From NCBI RefSeq assembly GCF_028389875.1, contig NC_084672.1:3199501-3263500 (forward strand): a stretch of DNA of 64,000 nt. Direction: 5' to 3'. The notes below the pieces were generated by a model. It saw only the letters and a program-made list of their open reading frames with translations. It was not told the origin of the DNA and ran no database searches. Origin of the DNA: Rhea pennata (Eukaryota; Chordata; Aves; Rheiformes; Rheidae). Shown here piece by piece: positions 25,187 to 38,710 of this stretch; position 1 is the stretch's first letter, and each line of letters begins with the position of its first letter. A program made the translations under genes and the position numbers.

Positions 25187-25408
25187 ATGCCGACGGTGGT
25201 GGTGATGGACGTGTCGCTCTCCATGACGCGGCCCGTCTCCGTGGAGGGCTCCGAGGAGTATCAGCGGAAGCACCTGGCCGTCCACGGCTTGACCATGCTC
25301 TTCGAGCACATGGCGACCAACTACAAGCTGGAGTTCACGGCCTTGGTGGTGTTCTCCTCGCTCTGGGAGCTGATGGTGCCCTTCACGAGGGATTACAACA
25401 CGCTGCAG
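25187..25408 (+). CDS. INTS14: INTS14 first coding exon (aa 1-74)
   Basis: Encodes [16 protein letters not shown]... through DYNTLQ, ending phase 0 at CAG|GTGGGA. It contains the DxSxS part of the VWA metal site. Base composition is GC-rich, unlike the later exons, because it lies at the edge of the CpG island. The 5' UTR part of this exon is 25143-25186. Confidence 0.97.
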
Positions 25409-28400
25409 GTGGGATTTGGGGTCGTAAAACCCCAGATCAGTAGGTTGCTGGTGTTAAAGACGGTTCGCGCGTCGTAACTGCAGGGAGATTGCGTGATTTC
25501 ATATCGTTCCGCGCGCAGCGCGTTGTAGGAGCACCTTGAATTGAACATTTTATCCTTATTTTAAGGATAGGTGAAACTGATGCGTTTAATATGTTACACC
25601 ATTTCACAAATCAGTGCCTTTGCAGATGACCTCTGAAATGTGGTTGATTAACTTAAAAGTGGAGATGGAGACAGGCAGGATGAAAGAGCTGCCTGATAAA
25701 GCTTTTACGGATGCTGGTGGTTCTGGGACATTCACGTTTTCGTCTGTAGTTGTTGATTTGATCTTGATAAATGGTGCATCAGATGAACATTGAGAAGGAT
25801 TTTGAATAAAGTGATTTGGTAAAGGGAAGATGTGTTTTACAGTTGGTAGCAGTTGAAGTAGGGTGAAAATGAGAATTAAAGGGTTTCAGCTCTTGCAAGT
25901 GTTGTTGAAAGTGTAGGGAGGAGTAAACGGAGAGAGGCTGAGAGGGAAATTTCTTACGAATACTGTTAGGCGCTCAAAGTCTCTGGACCTAGTAAAAATT
26001 TTACATGTTTATCTGATTAATACTTATAGCATCAAGAAGAAATAATGCATAGTCACAGGACACCATGTTTTAGGTTTATCAGTCATTGGGCAAACATGTT
26101 TTAAAAGATATTTTCTGTTATGTTTTTATTTTACTAGAAGAGTGCTGGTGCGTTCTCTTTGGTTTATTTCCTGTTCTCCATTAAGATTTTGTTTTGAGAA
26201 TCTCTGAAAACAAACCAAACTCCTCCAGCACATCTGTTTTATGGTTGCACCCTTCTTACAACTTAGTAAGTAAGAAATGTAAGGCAGTGCAAAGCTTCCA
26301 TTTCTAAGGAGAAAAAACTAAATTGTGGTTAAAGACACAGGATGTGGATATGAGAGTTTGGAATTCTGTTACTCTGTCAGACAATTAGAGTTTTTGTGAG
26401 ATAAGCTCCTTGTTGCCTAGCTCCTAAATCTCTAAAAAGTTAAAATTGTGATGCCTGGGAGGTTTTTCTAAGCTGAATTCCATACAGCTTTCTTGTGAGG
26501 CCACCAGACATTATGCTCTGAAATGGCACATGGCCCTGGTCACTTCAGTGGACCAATATGCAAAAAGCAAATGACTCAGTTTGAGCAACGAGGTAGTGCT
26601 CATTTGCAGTGTATTTGGAACTGTTTGGCTGGCATGTTCTCCAGGAAGGCAAAATATTATGTTTCTCATATATTCTGGAATAGAAATGGAAATAGTTTGT
26701 TTTATATTTGACATTACTTCAGATTTTAACTTTACTGTTTCTTTGAGATCTGTAAAGGATGTTGCTTTTTTCCTTGAAGAACTGTTTTCATACTACTATA
26801 TAGTTCCTTCAAAGTCAGCTTTCATATTCATCTTATGATACCTTTCACTACTTTTCTTTTAATTATTTTTATTTTTTTTAATTTCCTTGCAGGCCATATG
26901 TGAGAACCTAGCACTTAGTATTGTGGTATAATGCAAAGCAAACATATTTACTTACCACAGAACTGTGAATGGCTGTTCTGTTTCCTGATAGCGATATTTC
27001 ACCTAGCAATTATTGTACTATTTGTTTTTACAGGAAGCCCTAAGTAACATGGATGATTATGACAAAACATGTTTAGAGTCAGCGCTACTTGGAGTTTGCA
27101 ATATTGTTCAGCAGGAATGGGGTGCAGCGATTCCTTGCCAGGTATGATTGGTTGCTGATGTTCACTATACTCAGGGTCTAACATCTATTTAGAAATCCCT
27201 GTAAGTTTCAGAAAGAAATGTAAATGTGTTTTGAGACCTTTGAATACTGTCAGGTATGCTGGTGCTACAGGAAGATAATTGGATATATTCTGGGATGTGA
27301 ACAGGAGAAGGTTCTCTTTGTTAAAATGTTAAACAGCAAAAGTCTGGATAATTTTATGTCCAAATGCGTTAAAATCGTGGAGAGAGAAGTGTTTGGGGAC
27401 ACTACGCATCAGTGATGCTCTCTTTACGTACCTGTATATTAGCACATTTTTCCTCAAAGTATTTTTTTTGGATGCCTGATGTTTGACCTGGGTGCAATCT
27501 ACTGCTCTAGGAACCTTGGTCAGCTTGGAAAGGCTGTAGCCATACACGCAGTAACCTTTACCCGCCAGTACCTGGTGATGTCCAGAGCCCACAACAGTCC
27601 CAGTCTCAAGCAACAGCAAGGATGACTACTGAGTGTATTTTGAGCTGTTGTCTTTTCCTTATGAGTTGTTTTGCATGGATTTGCTTGCATACTCCATTCA
27701 GTTGTTGCAGCTCGCAGCCTTCTGAATTTGCTGCTGGTTATGGCCAAGTCTGCTTTTAGCCCTCGGTTTTTGAGTCACTAAGAGCCTGTTGCTCTTTGGG
27801 TTAGGATTTAAGCTCAATAATTTTGCAGCTCATTGAGCTAGGAACAGCTCTCAAACGATATTTTATAAAGAGACAAAAGAAAATCAGTTCATTGTCTACA
27901 CAAAATGCTTCATAGTCTAGCCAGGATAAAAGACACCTTGAAAAAGCAGACATTAAAAGTGAAGTATTAGACAGATGTAAAAAACAAGCATAGATTAGAG
28001 CTCAACATTTGATCTCTCATTTATATCATAGGCTGTGGTACTAGAACATCAGATTATTGGATGATGAAAGGCAGTGGGAAATGTACTGTGTGTAATCTTG
28101 TAATAGTAAAGAATTTTACTGGTGAGTAACAGTTCAAACACAATTACTGAAGAGGCTGCAAAAAAGATAGATGGAGATTAGGAGAGAGTAAAAGTCTGGA
28201 TGTAATTCGTTTCATCCGCATTCGTTTCAGCTTGATTTTATTTTCCTTCCTTCTCTGAAAAAATAATGCTTGGTGTTCCTGTACAATGTTGAAAGAGCAG
28301 TTATTTTGCTATACTAGAAATGACTGGGTCCCCATTGAATATAAATAATTCCATTATTTGCATATTTTTTCAGAGGGTGACTCTAGACATGTAATTAAAT

Positions 28401-28868
28401 GGAAACTATTTTAATAGTTCTGTTGCAAAATGTGAATGCACTGCAACTGTATCTGTTAGCAAGAGTTAGACTAATTAATGTTACTGTTTGCATGGCTTCT
28501 ATAGTTTGCAATGAGATTTGGACGGCCGTCCAGATTCCGTGAAGAGATGATTGTAGTTGGCTTTATTTTGTATCTTATTCCCAAGGTTCTCAAGTCTAGC
28601 AGCAGCAGCAGCCTGCTTTTCTGGCTGTGTAGTTGCTGTGTTTCTATGTATACTTAAAAATGGCCGTGTTTATGCACAGCGTGATATATTTATGGCTGTG
28701 GAATTTCAGTTCTAGTGCAATTGCCTAATTACAACAAAATGCATATTTATTGTGCGTGTAATTTAAGTTGTAATGGTTAAATCTGTAATTTTTCATTTAT
28801 GTGCTTAGTTCTGAAAACTTAGCTTACAATCCTTCACCTAGCTCAGTGGAGGAAATGCCAATGTGAAC

Positions 28869-28911
<43 letters not shown>

Positions 28912-31900
28912 TTCTTTCGGTATAGAAATGCATGCTGCTAGAGTGACTATTGGTGCATAGTTGCTGTCTGCAGGTAGAAACATATCTTTACTTGAAAGTG
29001 CTAATCTATCGTTTTTCGTTTAAGGTTGTTCTTGTCACTGATGGCTGCCTGGGCATTGGCAGAGGCTCCCTACGGCACTCGCTAGCTACTCACAACCAGC
29101 GAAGTGAAAGTAACCGATTTCCTCTGCCTTTCCCTTTCCCATCCAAGTTATATGTCATGTGCATGGCAAATCTGGAAGAGGTAATAACTTTAACGTGTGC
29201 TTTCTGTTTTTTGTTGTACTGGATAATTAATGTTCTTATCAATCACTCGTGCACTGCAAAACTTGTTCTGACATTCTTGTGCTTAGTTTTAGTGCTTAGT
29301 TGATGTTCTGGACTTAGTGCTAGTTATTTGGTGAAATTTAACTGTTGAATCTTTTATGAAGTTTATTTTTGTCCTTAGATTTTGCAGTTTTAGGTCTTTA
29401 TAAACCACAGAATCACAGAATGGGTAAGGTTGGAAGGGTCCTCTGGGGATCATCTAGTCCAACCCCCCAGCTCAAGCAGGATCACCTAGAGCATATTAGA
29501 CAGGGTTGCATCCAGGTGGGTTTTGAATATCTCCAGAGAAGGAGACTCCACAGCCTCTCTGGGCAACCTGTCCAGTGCTCTGTCACCCTCACAGGAAAGA
29601 AATTCCTCCTCGTATTCGGGTGGAACTTCCTGTGGTTTTTGTTTGTACCTCCAGTCCTTTCTCATGGGACAACGGAAAAGAGTTTGTCCCCATCCCCTTG
29701 ACACCCTCCCTTCAGGTACTTGTACACATTGATCAGATCCCCCCCTTCAGTCTTCTCTTCCCCAGGCTGAAGAGGCCCAGCTCTCGCAGCCGTTCCTCAC
29801 AGGGCAGGTGCTCCAGCCCTCTGATCATCTTCATAGCCCTATGCTGGACACTCTCCAGTAGCTCCATGTCTCTCTCGTACTGGGGAGCCCAGAACTGGAT
29901 GTAGAGCTCAAGATGTGGCCTCACCAGGGCTGAGTCGAGGGGCAGGATCACCTCCGTCAACCTGCTGGCAACACTCTTCCTAATGCACCCCAGGAGACCA
30001 TTGGCCTTCCTGGCCATGAGGGCACGTTGCTTGCTCGTGGTCAACTTGCTGTCCACCAGCACTCCCAGGTCCTTCTCTGCAGAGCAGAATCATGACAGTT
30101 TATCTCTGGGGAACTTTAAACAATTTTTATTTCACTGTTTGTGAAATACTTCTGTTTCAAAGATGCTCAGCACTTAAAATAACAGCAACTTTATTTAGAA
30201 ATGGGAATGAGCTGAACTCTAAGTCTCTGAGATGGAGTATTCAAACAACTTCTGTCTGTTTTGAAGGAAAGATGACTGGTGGTGTTCTTTTCAAGTACCT
30301 TTGAAAAATCTCATTACCATCTTTAAAGATCTTGGTAGCATTTAAAATTCAATTGAATAAAAATGTTTAAAACAAACTGAATTCAAAACAAACTGAATTC
30401 AAAAACAAACCGACTGAAGTCCCTTAGATTAGGTTTTATTATCAATATCACTTTTACCTTGACACCTACATTTTTCTGTCATGGACAGAAGGATTTTCTG
30501 TTTGTACATGCAATAAATACTTCAGCTTCAAGGTCTCTGTCAAGGCTAATCATCATTTGATGTGTTAAAGTGTTGTTTACAAGTCAGAATAACTGGGAAA
30601 ATTTTTAAAGCAAATCTTTTATTACTGATAAGTTTACGTGCTTTCACAATCGTGCTCTAGTAACTACTCAAAGAGAATTATATCTGCCTTGCCTCATAAA
30701 GATTGCATTATTCTGAAGGAACTGGAAACTTAAAATTACTAATATAGTATTATGTTATTTAAGACATTCTGTACTCTTGAAGACTTGAGAGCTTCTGGGA
30801 TTCCTCGCTGCTTGCATCTGCCTTCAGAGCATAATCTAACATGATAAAACAATGTATTATTGTTCCTGGGCCACATACTGTCTCAGGGCTAATACAAATG
30901 CAATGTTAGGAGTATATTTGCTGAGAAAAAAGAATATTGGTTTGTTCAGTAAGAAGCAAGATGATGAAAAGTTGTGATAGCATCCAATCAGACTTTTTGC
31001 TATGCTGTGTATATTTTCTGTGACTCACGCTATTTAGCAAGAGGAGAATAAAAATAAAGCTTAACAAAAATATTCATTTTTGCACAGCTTCAGAGCACAG
31101 ATTCCTTGGACTGTCTGGAACGGCTCATAGATTTAAACAATGGAGAAGGGCAGATTTTTACCATTGATGGACCTCTTTGCCTGAAGAATGTACAGTCTAT
31201 GTTCGGGTTAGTGGACATGTAGATAACATGCCATTGTGAATGTTTTCAGTTAGTATCTGTAAAGAAAAATAAATAGAACAAGAAATTTGGTGATATATCT
31301 GATTAATCTTTTTTTTTTTTTTCTTTTAGTCAGTTATTATGTTAACTGTATTTTAAGCTCAGCCTTCACTGGTTAAGATTTATTTTAGTCATTCTGTAAC
31401 TAAACCATAACATCTGTTATGATTGGGTGATAGAAGATACTAATTTCTAGAATTAATGTTAATTTTCTGTCAGTATAATAATGTGCTGCTTTGTGTCATA
31501 ATTTGGCAATGCTGGAATTATTGAATTAACTGTAGTTAAAACAGAAGAATAAAATTTTGTGAGCTTAGTGTGCTTTAGACAAACTTAAAAAATTTGCTTT
31601 CGTTTGGTATGTATTATTTTTTTCCCTAATTATAACTGATCATGTTCTAGAAAGCTAATAGATGTGGCTTATACACCGTTCCATGCTGTTCTTAAGTGTG
31701 GCCACTTAACATCTGATGTGCAAGTATTTCCCAGACCAGAACCTTTCATTATAGATGAAGAAATAGACCCCATCCCCAAAGCAATTAATACAGGTAACTA
31801 ATCTTTTTTGTTTTTTACTTAAATCCATTTTATTTTTACTGTTTCACTGCCAGCTCTTATCCTGTGTAGTTACTGTTTCATCCACTTGCTCTCTCACCTG

Positions 31901-34900
31901 CAAGGAACACAGTCACTGCCAGTGTAATTCCTTGGTATATGTGGCACCGTGGAACAAGAATCTCATCCTGTTTCAGTCGTGTGTAGCTGATGAAAGGACT
32001 AGAGTAAGGTAGAGGCACTCTCAAAGCCCTAAGTGCCAGTTTCTAGGGGTGGGGACTGTGGAAGACAGCCATGGGCTGCTTTCCAAGAATGCCCTCATAA
32101 GCTTCATGGAGTATAGGAGTGGTGTTTTTGAGAATGGGCTACATTCTGTATTAGGATTGCCTTTTGCAAAAAGACCCCAGGCTCTTAGTAAGCTGTCATC
32201 TTTCTGGTGGCTTCTTAGAGGATTACACTAGAGGTGGGCTTGAGAAACACTGGTGAGGTAAACACTGGTGGGTAAAGCTTGCGATTTAGAAAGGTTTCTT
32301 TATTGTTTATGTCTGTCATTCTGGCACTTCACCCTAATACTAAATCATTTAAAATAAAATACTATGCAAAGAAAACCTTTCTCAGCCTTCCCATTGCTGG
32401 ATACTGTGCCTGTGCATGGAAGGTAGTCTGTAACTAGTCTGTGCCTATGGCTTGCAAATGGCTAGGTATACCTCTTGGAGAGAGTACACTGAACTTCGCT
32501 GCTTTGCCCTAGAGAATGAAATTTGAATTGTAACATCAGAATTACTCTCAGCAACTCTGCCATGCACTTGGGACACATGTGTTTTGGTTTTATTCTTTCC
32601 AATCTGGTGGTAGCATGCTGGGGCTCTTGAGACAAAGGTTGACATCCTTTCTGTTGGCAGCACCTCAATATGGCTAACTCTGCAAGAGAGTTGATGGGAG
32701 TTCCTGCTGGCTTTGTGCTCTGTTGTGCAAAGAGAGTGACTTGGTTGGACTGTATGCCTCTGTGTCCTTCTAGATAACTGATGATTCCTCTGCTGGAGCT
32801 TTTCCTTCTACTAGTAACTTAATTTCCTGGATATGTCCTGCAGAATTCCTGTGTTCTTCAACAACAGGTGCACAGCTTGCATGTGAATAAGTACACAGTA
32901 TCGGTAAAAGTAATTGCAAGGAAGCGAACTGCAATCCCTAAATTACTGCCATCATGATAGTCTTTTTTTTTTCTTTTTAAATATGCAGGAGAAAAGCATT
33001 TTTCACTTGGGGTAGATCACACTGTAATGCCACTTTTTGTTTGCAGCTGCATACTGTTTAAACAGGTTTGAATATGTCTGTGCCAAAATAGCAAAAACAA
33101 AGAAAAAGAGCATGAAGTCTGTCTTCATGAGGGAGGCTTTCCATTGAACTAAGTGTTAGAACTCCTCCTGACATTCCAAAGATGGGAATTTGGCATGAAA
33201 GAGATTTTGATCTATGTGCATTAAAATGCAGTGTATGATGTGCTCGACCCCTAAATTCCTGCAGGGCTTTAATTGAGTGTTCTTTATTCAGTTATGGGGA
33301 AAAATCAATTGGATTGCCTTTTGGCTGAGTCCCTTGCTTGGGCTGTCAAAGGGAAGGCTGTGTTTCCTGGTTGCGTGCTACTAAGAAGTGAGGAAGCTCC
33401 AGGAGTGGAACATGAGGAGGAAGTGACATTTACTTTCATGGATTTCACTACAGCTGATGTAATGGAACATGGCTGGGTATGGATGACATGGCTGGGCTGC
33501 CTCAATCTTTTAACAGTAAATACCCACCACTTCTTATGCAGTGGAGCTGCATTTGAATTGCAAAACTGAAGAACAAGTCAGTCTTCCCAGTCCTGGAAAC
33601 GGGCCTCTTAGGGCTAACCTTGTGAGATAATTGATGGGAATTCCTGCAGATTCTGTAGTGCCAGTTCAAAGCCAGTAGATTTGGTTTAGTCTTTTTTACA
33701 CCTTTATCCTTATAGACAGCCTGTATTTTCTCTCCTTTGTTTTTACACTGTACCCAGTTGGCTTTTTTGTAAATTCAGATGTGCATGGTTCCCTATGTAT
33801 CTAGAAACACAGTTGGTGGATAGTATTATATATCTGATGGAAATTATGTTCTTGTCTTGAAGTGTCATGATATTGTGTATGAGTGTTTGCATTTCAGTAA
33901 CACCTAGAGGCTCCCAAACAAAGGTGGCACTCTGTTGTAGTCTAGTCACTGCTTCAGAAAATTTAGAGTGGTGTAAGAAGTGATAATATTAAATTGACTC
34001 TGAATATATTTCAGCTATTTTGAAAACTGACTTAAACCTCTTATCTCCCTACAGATCTAGAAATTGTTGGTTTTGTAGATATAGCTGACATTTCTAGCCC
34101 TCCTGTCTTATCCAGACACTTGGTATTGCCCATTGCACTTAACAGAGGTGAGCAACTTTTGTTTCTTGTAGCAAACGCTGCTTTAAGCTTCCTTTCCAAT
34201 GGCTGTTGTAGTTTAGATTAGAAGCAAAGGTTTTATACGTCTTCTAATGGTCTGATGTCTCGGAAGACACATTTGCATAGTTACATGAAAATCAAAACCT
34301 TGAACGCAAGGTATTAACTTTTTTCCAAATAATATTTTCTTTGAAAAGTTCATCTGTACAGAAATCAGTGAAATAATAGAGGGAACAGTGTCCTTATAAC
34401 ATCGTAATTAACAGAACTTGCTAAACTTGGAGCTAAAAATAGTTCTAGACCAGGGCATATGTAGTACAAGATGAATACTTAATGCCTACTTCTAATTTCT
34501 TTCATGGAATGATTTGTTGTTATAAAAAATGTGGTATTAATAACAACTAGATCACTCATTTGTACTTGAGCATTAGTTGCTGCTCATTGAGGCCAGGTAT
34601 ATGTGTGTGTGCATATATGTACGTGTGTGTGTGTATGTATGTACACCTAACTAACTGCTCTAGGCTTTGAGGATGGGTGAGTGTGCTCTTAATTTGCATC
34701 TGCTTGTGTTCCTGAGCATGTGTTAAGGACTTCCCTGTCCTTTTGTCATGGCTTTGGAGTGGTGCAAAGAGAAAGTGAGATATCTCTTGGTGAAGAAGAT
34801 TGAAAGTGCCAGATATGTTTTCATCTCTGTATTAGCACTCTTATCCTGATAGGCCTTTTGCTGTGGAAGATACTGGCTGTTAAATCACAGCTGCATTTCA

Positions 34901-37900
34901 GCTGCTAAAACATATCAAGTTTGTCATAATGATGACAAAGTGCATAGGAAGATGTGAGGAGAGCACTTGGAAGTTCAGAATGCTTTGGGCTCAGAAGCAG
35001 CCATGTGGTTATTGCCAAAATATTTATGTCGTCGTATTTCACTGCTAGTTTCTTCAAAGCTGAGGGGTTCTTTTTAGCACTGTGGATAACTCTGTGAAAT
35101 TTTGTGAATAGGGTGCAATAGAACAATTCTATAACATTATAGTGCCACTTTGCCCCAACAGTTCATTTAGCAGCTGTTCATTTTATAGTATTACCTGAAG
35201 CTTGGCTTGTCTAACAGTGCTGCTGTGATTCAGTCTTCTCCAACTGCAGCTGAAGGGTTTGCCACTCACTGCCACCTTTGGGACTGCCGTCTGTTGCTCC
35301 CTCATGTGGGAGCAAACCTCCTCCCTCAGATTTGCTTGCTTGCTAAAAATGAGTTGGGTTAGTTTAAACAAATTGAGTATTGGTCTTTGTTAACCCAACT
35401 ATTTTTGACTGACACAGGCTAGGGAGTGATTATACAAAGAGTTTGGTGGACAGGTCAGATGAGACCTGCAGCCAGGTGGCTGGGGACTGCGAGACAGTAA
35501 TCTCTTCAGCCCTTACTGCTATGAGAAAAGCTGGTAGTTGTGTTCAGAAAGTATAATATTAAAATACCACCAGCTCTCACATCCGAAGCCTTTCCTGAAG
35601 AAAGGAAAACAGACAAGCATGAAAAAAGTTGCTTGGCAGAATGGTGCTTCATGTTGGAAACTCTTGCATTGCAGAAAAAAACAGGGTGGTAAGTGTGATG
35701 GAACTAGAAATAGTGTGGTTGAATTTACTCCCATGCTGCCTCTTAGTTTTCTTTTCTCCTTCTCCAGAAGGTGATGAGGTGGGACCTGGGATAACGGATG
35801 ACACTGAAGATGAAAATTCAGCTAATCAGATTGCTGGGAAAATCCCCAACTTCTGTGTTTTGTTACATGGGAGCCTGAAAGTGGAAGGCATGGTGGCTGT
35901 CGTCCAGTTGGGGTATGAAGCTGGATGCCTTTTCCTTTACTGATTCAAGCTTTACTCTGTACAGAACTCTGCATTGCTAGACAAAGCTGTGGATTTTAAT
36001 ATGTGGATGTGTATCTGCCAGTGTAAATTACAGATAATGAAAACGAGAGCCTCCACACAGTGGGAGGGAGGTAAATTCTAGGCAAAGAGGGGTAGACAGT
36101 TTTCAGCCTTTGGGATTTGCTCTTTTCAATAGGCCAGAGTGGTATGGAATGCTCTATTCACAAGCTGACAGCAAGAAGAAATCAAACCTCATGATGTCAC
36201 TCTTTGAACCTGGTCCTGAGCCCCTTCCATGGCTGGGGAAGATGGCACAGCTTGGACCTATTTCAGGTACTAGTCACACTCTTTTGAACACCTGTTGTGC
36301 ATTCACTGCTTTCTTGCAAGAATGACCTTGCCAGATCTTATTTAGTAAGTTCTTTTTCCACCCCTCCCAGATGCGAAAGAAAATCCTTACGGAGAGGATG
36401 ACAATAAGAGCCCTTTCCCCCTGCAACCCAAAAACAAGCGCAGTTATGCACAGAATGTTACTGTATGGATAAAACCAAGTGGCCTCCAGGTAATGATACA
36501 GGCTTTGGACTTGATGCTTTACGTGAGTCAGCAGTATCTGTCTCACCAGTAAAGTGGAGCCTGTGTCTGTATTGTCCATTTAATGTAATTGCATTTCTTT
36601 TATTTTTATAAATGCTGCCTCTTTAAAGTATCATGATTAAAATGCAATCGGAAAGCATAGTTTAATGAAAGACATCTCTCTAGTGTAGCATCTGGCTTAG
36701 TTTATTGGATTTAGTGTAATTACCATTTTATGTTTTTGCCTCTATGAGCTGCAGTCCCATCAATGATGAAGATTATTTATCAATAAATAGTTGAGGAATC
36801 TTTTCTGCAGATTCCATAACAGCTGGCAATATCTTTCTTTCTTTTCTGCAGACAGATGTACAGAAGATCTTGAGAAATGCAAGGAAGCTCCCCGAGAAGA
36901 CTCAAACATTCTATAAAGTAAGATGTTAAAGGCCAGCGCAAGTTTGATCCATAGTGACAGTGGTACATCTGAGAGAGGAGCACATACTGTCTGTTTCTGT
37001 AGGATGTTCTGTGCAGGGCTTGTAGGGCTTTGCAAAAGCACACATTGTTCTGTAAGGACGAAGGCACCTGAATGGTCCATTTTACCATCCAAAAAGGTGA
37101 GGCAGAGGGTCTGGTGTCCTACCATCACATTCTGTGGCAAGGTGGCAAAGAAGCAGCACGTTTACAGGTGTCTCTCATGATCCCTGCTACATCTGTGGTG
37201 AATTTATTTGCAGATTTTTTGCTGTTGTCCAGGCAGAAATAAACTGATGGGTCAGACCAGAATGAGGACACAGATGTCATTCTGTGTCACAAACATTGCA
37301 CTGAAACTGTCTCCTTTTTTTTTTTTCTACTAGTGAAGCAGAGAGGCACAAAATTCCGGGCACATTTGCCCACATCATAACACTCCATAATCTAGACTGT
37401 AGCTGGAAGCAATTGTTCCTCTTGTAAGCTTAGTACTGAAGCAGTTTATTTTAACTCCCAGAGACTTCAAGAACAAATGCAATGTCTAAATGCGTGCAGG
37501 CCATTGTCGTAAGTTTATAATGAAGAGAAATTAACATAGATTTTACTGGACACTGGTTAAAGTCAGCAGTCAGTAAAGTCTGAGTTGGAGGCTAACCCCA
37601 GTTGGGACACAGGCAAGCACAGAGCTGAAGGCACAAAAGGGAAATGAAAGAACTAAAAAGTCTCCAGGAAGAGAGCAAGGGAAAACAAACACTACATCAC
37701 TGTAATGTTACTGTATGTCACTGTGCCCTGAAGCATTTTCGGTTCCTGAGCAGCTGAGCACTCTGCAGCAGCTCTACAGATAGCTCAAGTTATTTTTCTC
37801 ATAAGTGAACAAGTTTGCATTTAAAAAAAAATAATAATTTAAAAATTTACATAAAGCCTCTCAGTGACTTTAAAAGGAGTTTTCTTTCCTTGCAGGAACT

Positions 37901-38147
37901 TAACCGCTTACGAAAGGCAGCTCTGGCATTTGGCTTTTTGGACCTCTTGAAAGGTGTGGCAGACATGCTGGAGCGGGAGTGCACCCTGCTTCCTGACACA
38001 GCTCATCCTGATGCAGCATTTCAGCTAACACATGCTGCTCAGCAGCTCAAAGTGGCAAGTACTGGGGCATCAGAATATGCTGCCTATGATCATAACATTG
38101 CTCCGCTGCAAACAGACTTTTCCGGTAGCAGCACCGAGAGAATGTGA
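25187..38147 (+). CDS. INTS14: INTS14 (VWA9), Integrator complex subunit 14
   Basis: Nuclear subunit of Integrator, which cleaves nascent RNA at snRNA 3' ends and at paused genes; INTS14 works in a module with INTS13 and INTS10. Eleven coding exons: 25187-25408, 27034-27141, 29025-29180, 31088-31206, 31651-31793, 34055-34147, 35768-35912, 36133-36266, 36371-36489, 36852-36917, 37896-38147. All junctions are GT-AG and the phases match. The sum is 518 aa, the length of the human protein. The N-terminal VWA domain has an intact metal-site motif DVSLS (8-12) and TDG (115-117). The middle contains the conserved acidic stretch [13 protein letters not shown]. The C-terminal helical region ([14 protein letters not shown]...) ends GSSTERM. 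The start ATG follows CATC, in the exon entered from the CpG-island acceptor. It shares a tail-to-tail 3' end with HACD3. Confidence 0.98.
25409..27033. other. INTS14 intron, nothing else seen
   Basis: 1.6-kb AT-rich intron ending in TTTGTTTTTACAG. No repeat family or nested gene recognised. Confidence 0.6.
28874..28905. repeat. (TA)16 microsatellite
   Basis: Perfect TA dinucleotide tract of 32 bp in the INTS14 intron before the 29025-29180 exon. Likely length-polymorphic. Confidence 0.9.
29406..30086 (-). mobile_element. CR1 LINE, 5'-truncated, antisense in an INTS14 intron
   Basis: Non-LTR retrotransposon fragment of about 0.7 kb. Its 3' end is at the low coordinate, where two copies of the 8-bp repeat ATTCTGTG (minus strand) at 29406-29421 mark the CR1 terminus. 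The minus strand encodes the C-terminal part of CR1 ORF2 ([20 protein letters not shown], then [13 protein letters not shown], then [18 protein letters not shown]). The coding frame is interrupted: the last part ([17 protein letters not shown]) is in another frame, so it is a dead, moderately old copy. The upper edge near 30086 is approximate. CR1 copies lack target-site duplications, so the ends cannot be checked that way. Confidence 0.93.
31794..34054. other. INTS14 intron, no other gene seen
   Basis: 2.3-kb intron. Only short unsupported ORFs and a T/A-rich background were seen; no transposon was recognised. Confidence 0.55.
34599..34643. repeat. imperfect (TG)n/(TA)n microsatellite
   Basis: Alternating purine-pyrimidine tract with two TG runs broken by CATATATGTAC, in the INTS14 intron after 34055-34147. 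It is a simple repeat with Z-DNA potential. Confidence 0.8.
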
Positions 38148-38241
38148 AGTCTCAATTTTGGGAACCTCTATAAATGAGGACTCAAGTGGTTCAAATTATC
38201 TTTATCTGGGACCTGTTTAATTACTGTTTGGAAACCTTCCT

Positions 38242-38267
38242 ATGCAAATGGGGTCCCTTATTTGCAT
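38242..38267 (+). promoter_or_regulatory. INTS14: inverted octamer repeat / RNA hairpin in INTS14 3' UTR
   Basis: ATGCAAAT (38242-38249) and its exact complement ATTTGCAT (38260-38267) flank a 10-nt spacer GGGGTCCCTT that can extend the stem by G-U and G-C pairs. The hairpin lies 95 bp after the INTS14 stop and 12 nt before AATAAA at 38280. As DNA, each arm is an octamer-type (POU) site; as RNA, it could affect 3' processing. The function is inferred; the symmetry is seen directly. Confidence 0.5.
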
Positions 38268-38279
38268 CAGTACTCTGTG

Positions 38280-38285
38280 AATAAA
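38280..38285 (+). terminator. INTS14: INTS14 proximal poly(A) signal
   Basis: Canonical AATAAA 133 bp downstream of the INTS14 TGA. A second AATAAA lies at 38705-38710. Either could be used, giving 3' UTRs of roughly 0.15 or 0.58 kb. Confidence 0.6.
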
Positions 38286-38704
38286 CATAACTAATTTGTG
38301 GTGGCTTTAATCGGACCTGAAAATCATGTTGTTAAGTGTTCCAAAGTCAAATACAGCACTGGATAAGGGGTAGAAGTTATTTAGTACATTTGAAGAAAGA
38401 AAATACTGCTTGTGGTTTTTGGCCTCCCCAAAACACAGTTACTAAATGACTGAACTCACTGGTAAGTGTCCAAAAAGGCAGCTACTACTATTTTACAAAT
38501 AGATTTGAATTGTCCAAAGAATGTGTGAGAACCACTGTGCAAAATTATACACAGATAATTCCAGGGTGTCATCACTGATTTTATGCCTAATTTGAAAGCT
38601 AGTCTGTACTGCAGTAACTAACATGAGCACTTGCATTGCGGTGCTTATGCTTGTGGAAGTAAGGTAATCTTTTGAGAAGGCAATATTTTTAATTGTGTAA
38701 TATT

Positions 38705-38710
38705 AATAAA
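38705..38710 (+). terminator. INTS14: INTS14 distal poly(A) signal candidate
   Basis: AATAAA in TATTAATAAATAG, the last plus-strand canonical hexamer before the presumed end of the HACD3 3' UTR about 200 bp on. Motif evidence only. Confidence 0.4.

Noticed and set aside
36760-37140. 126-codon minus-strand frame over an INTS14 exon/intron
   Set aside because: Overlaps the 36852-36917 coding exon in antisense, has no splice or family support, and is within chance length for this composition.
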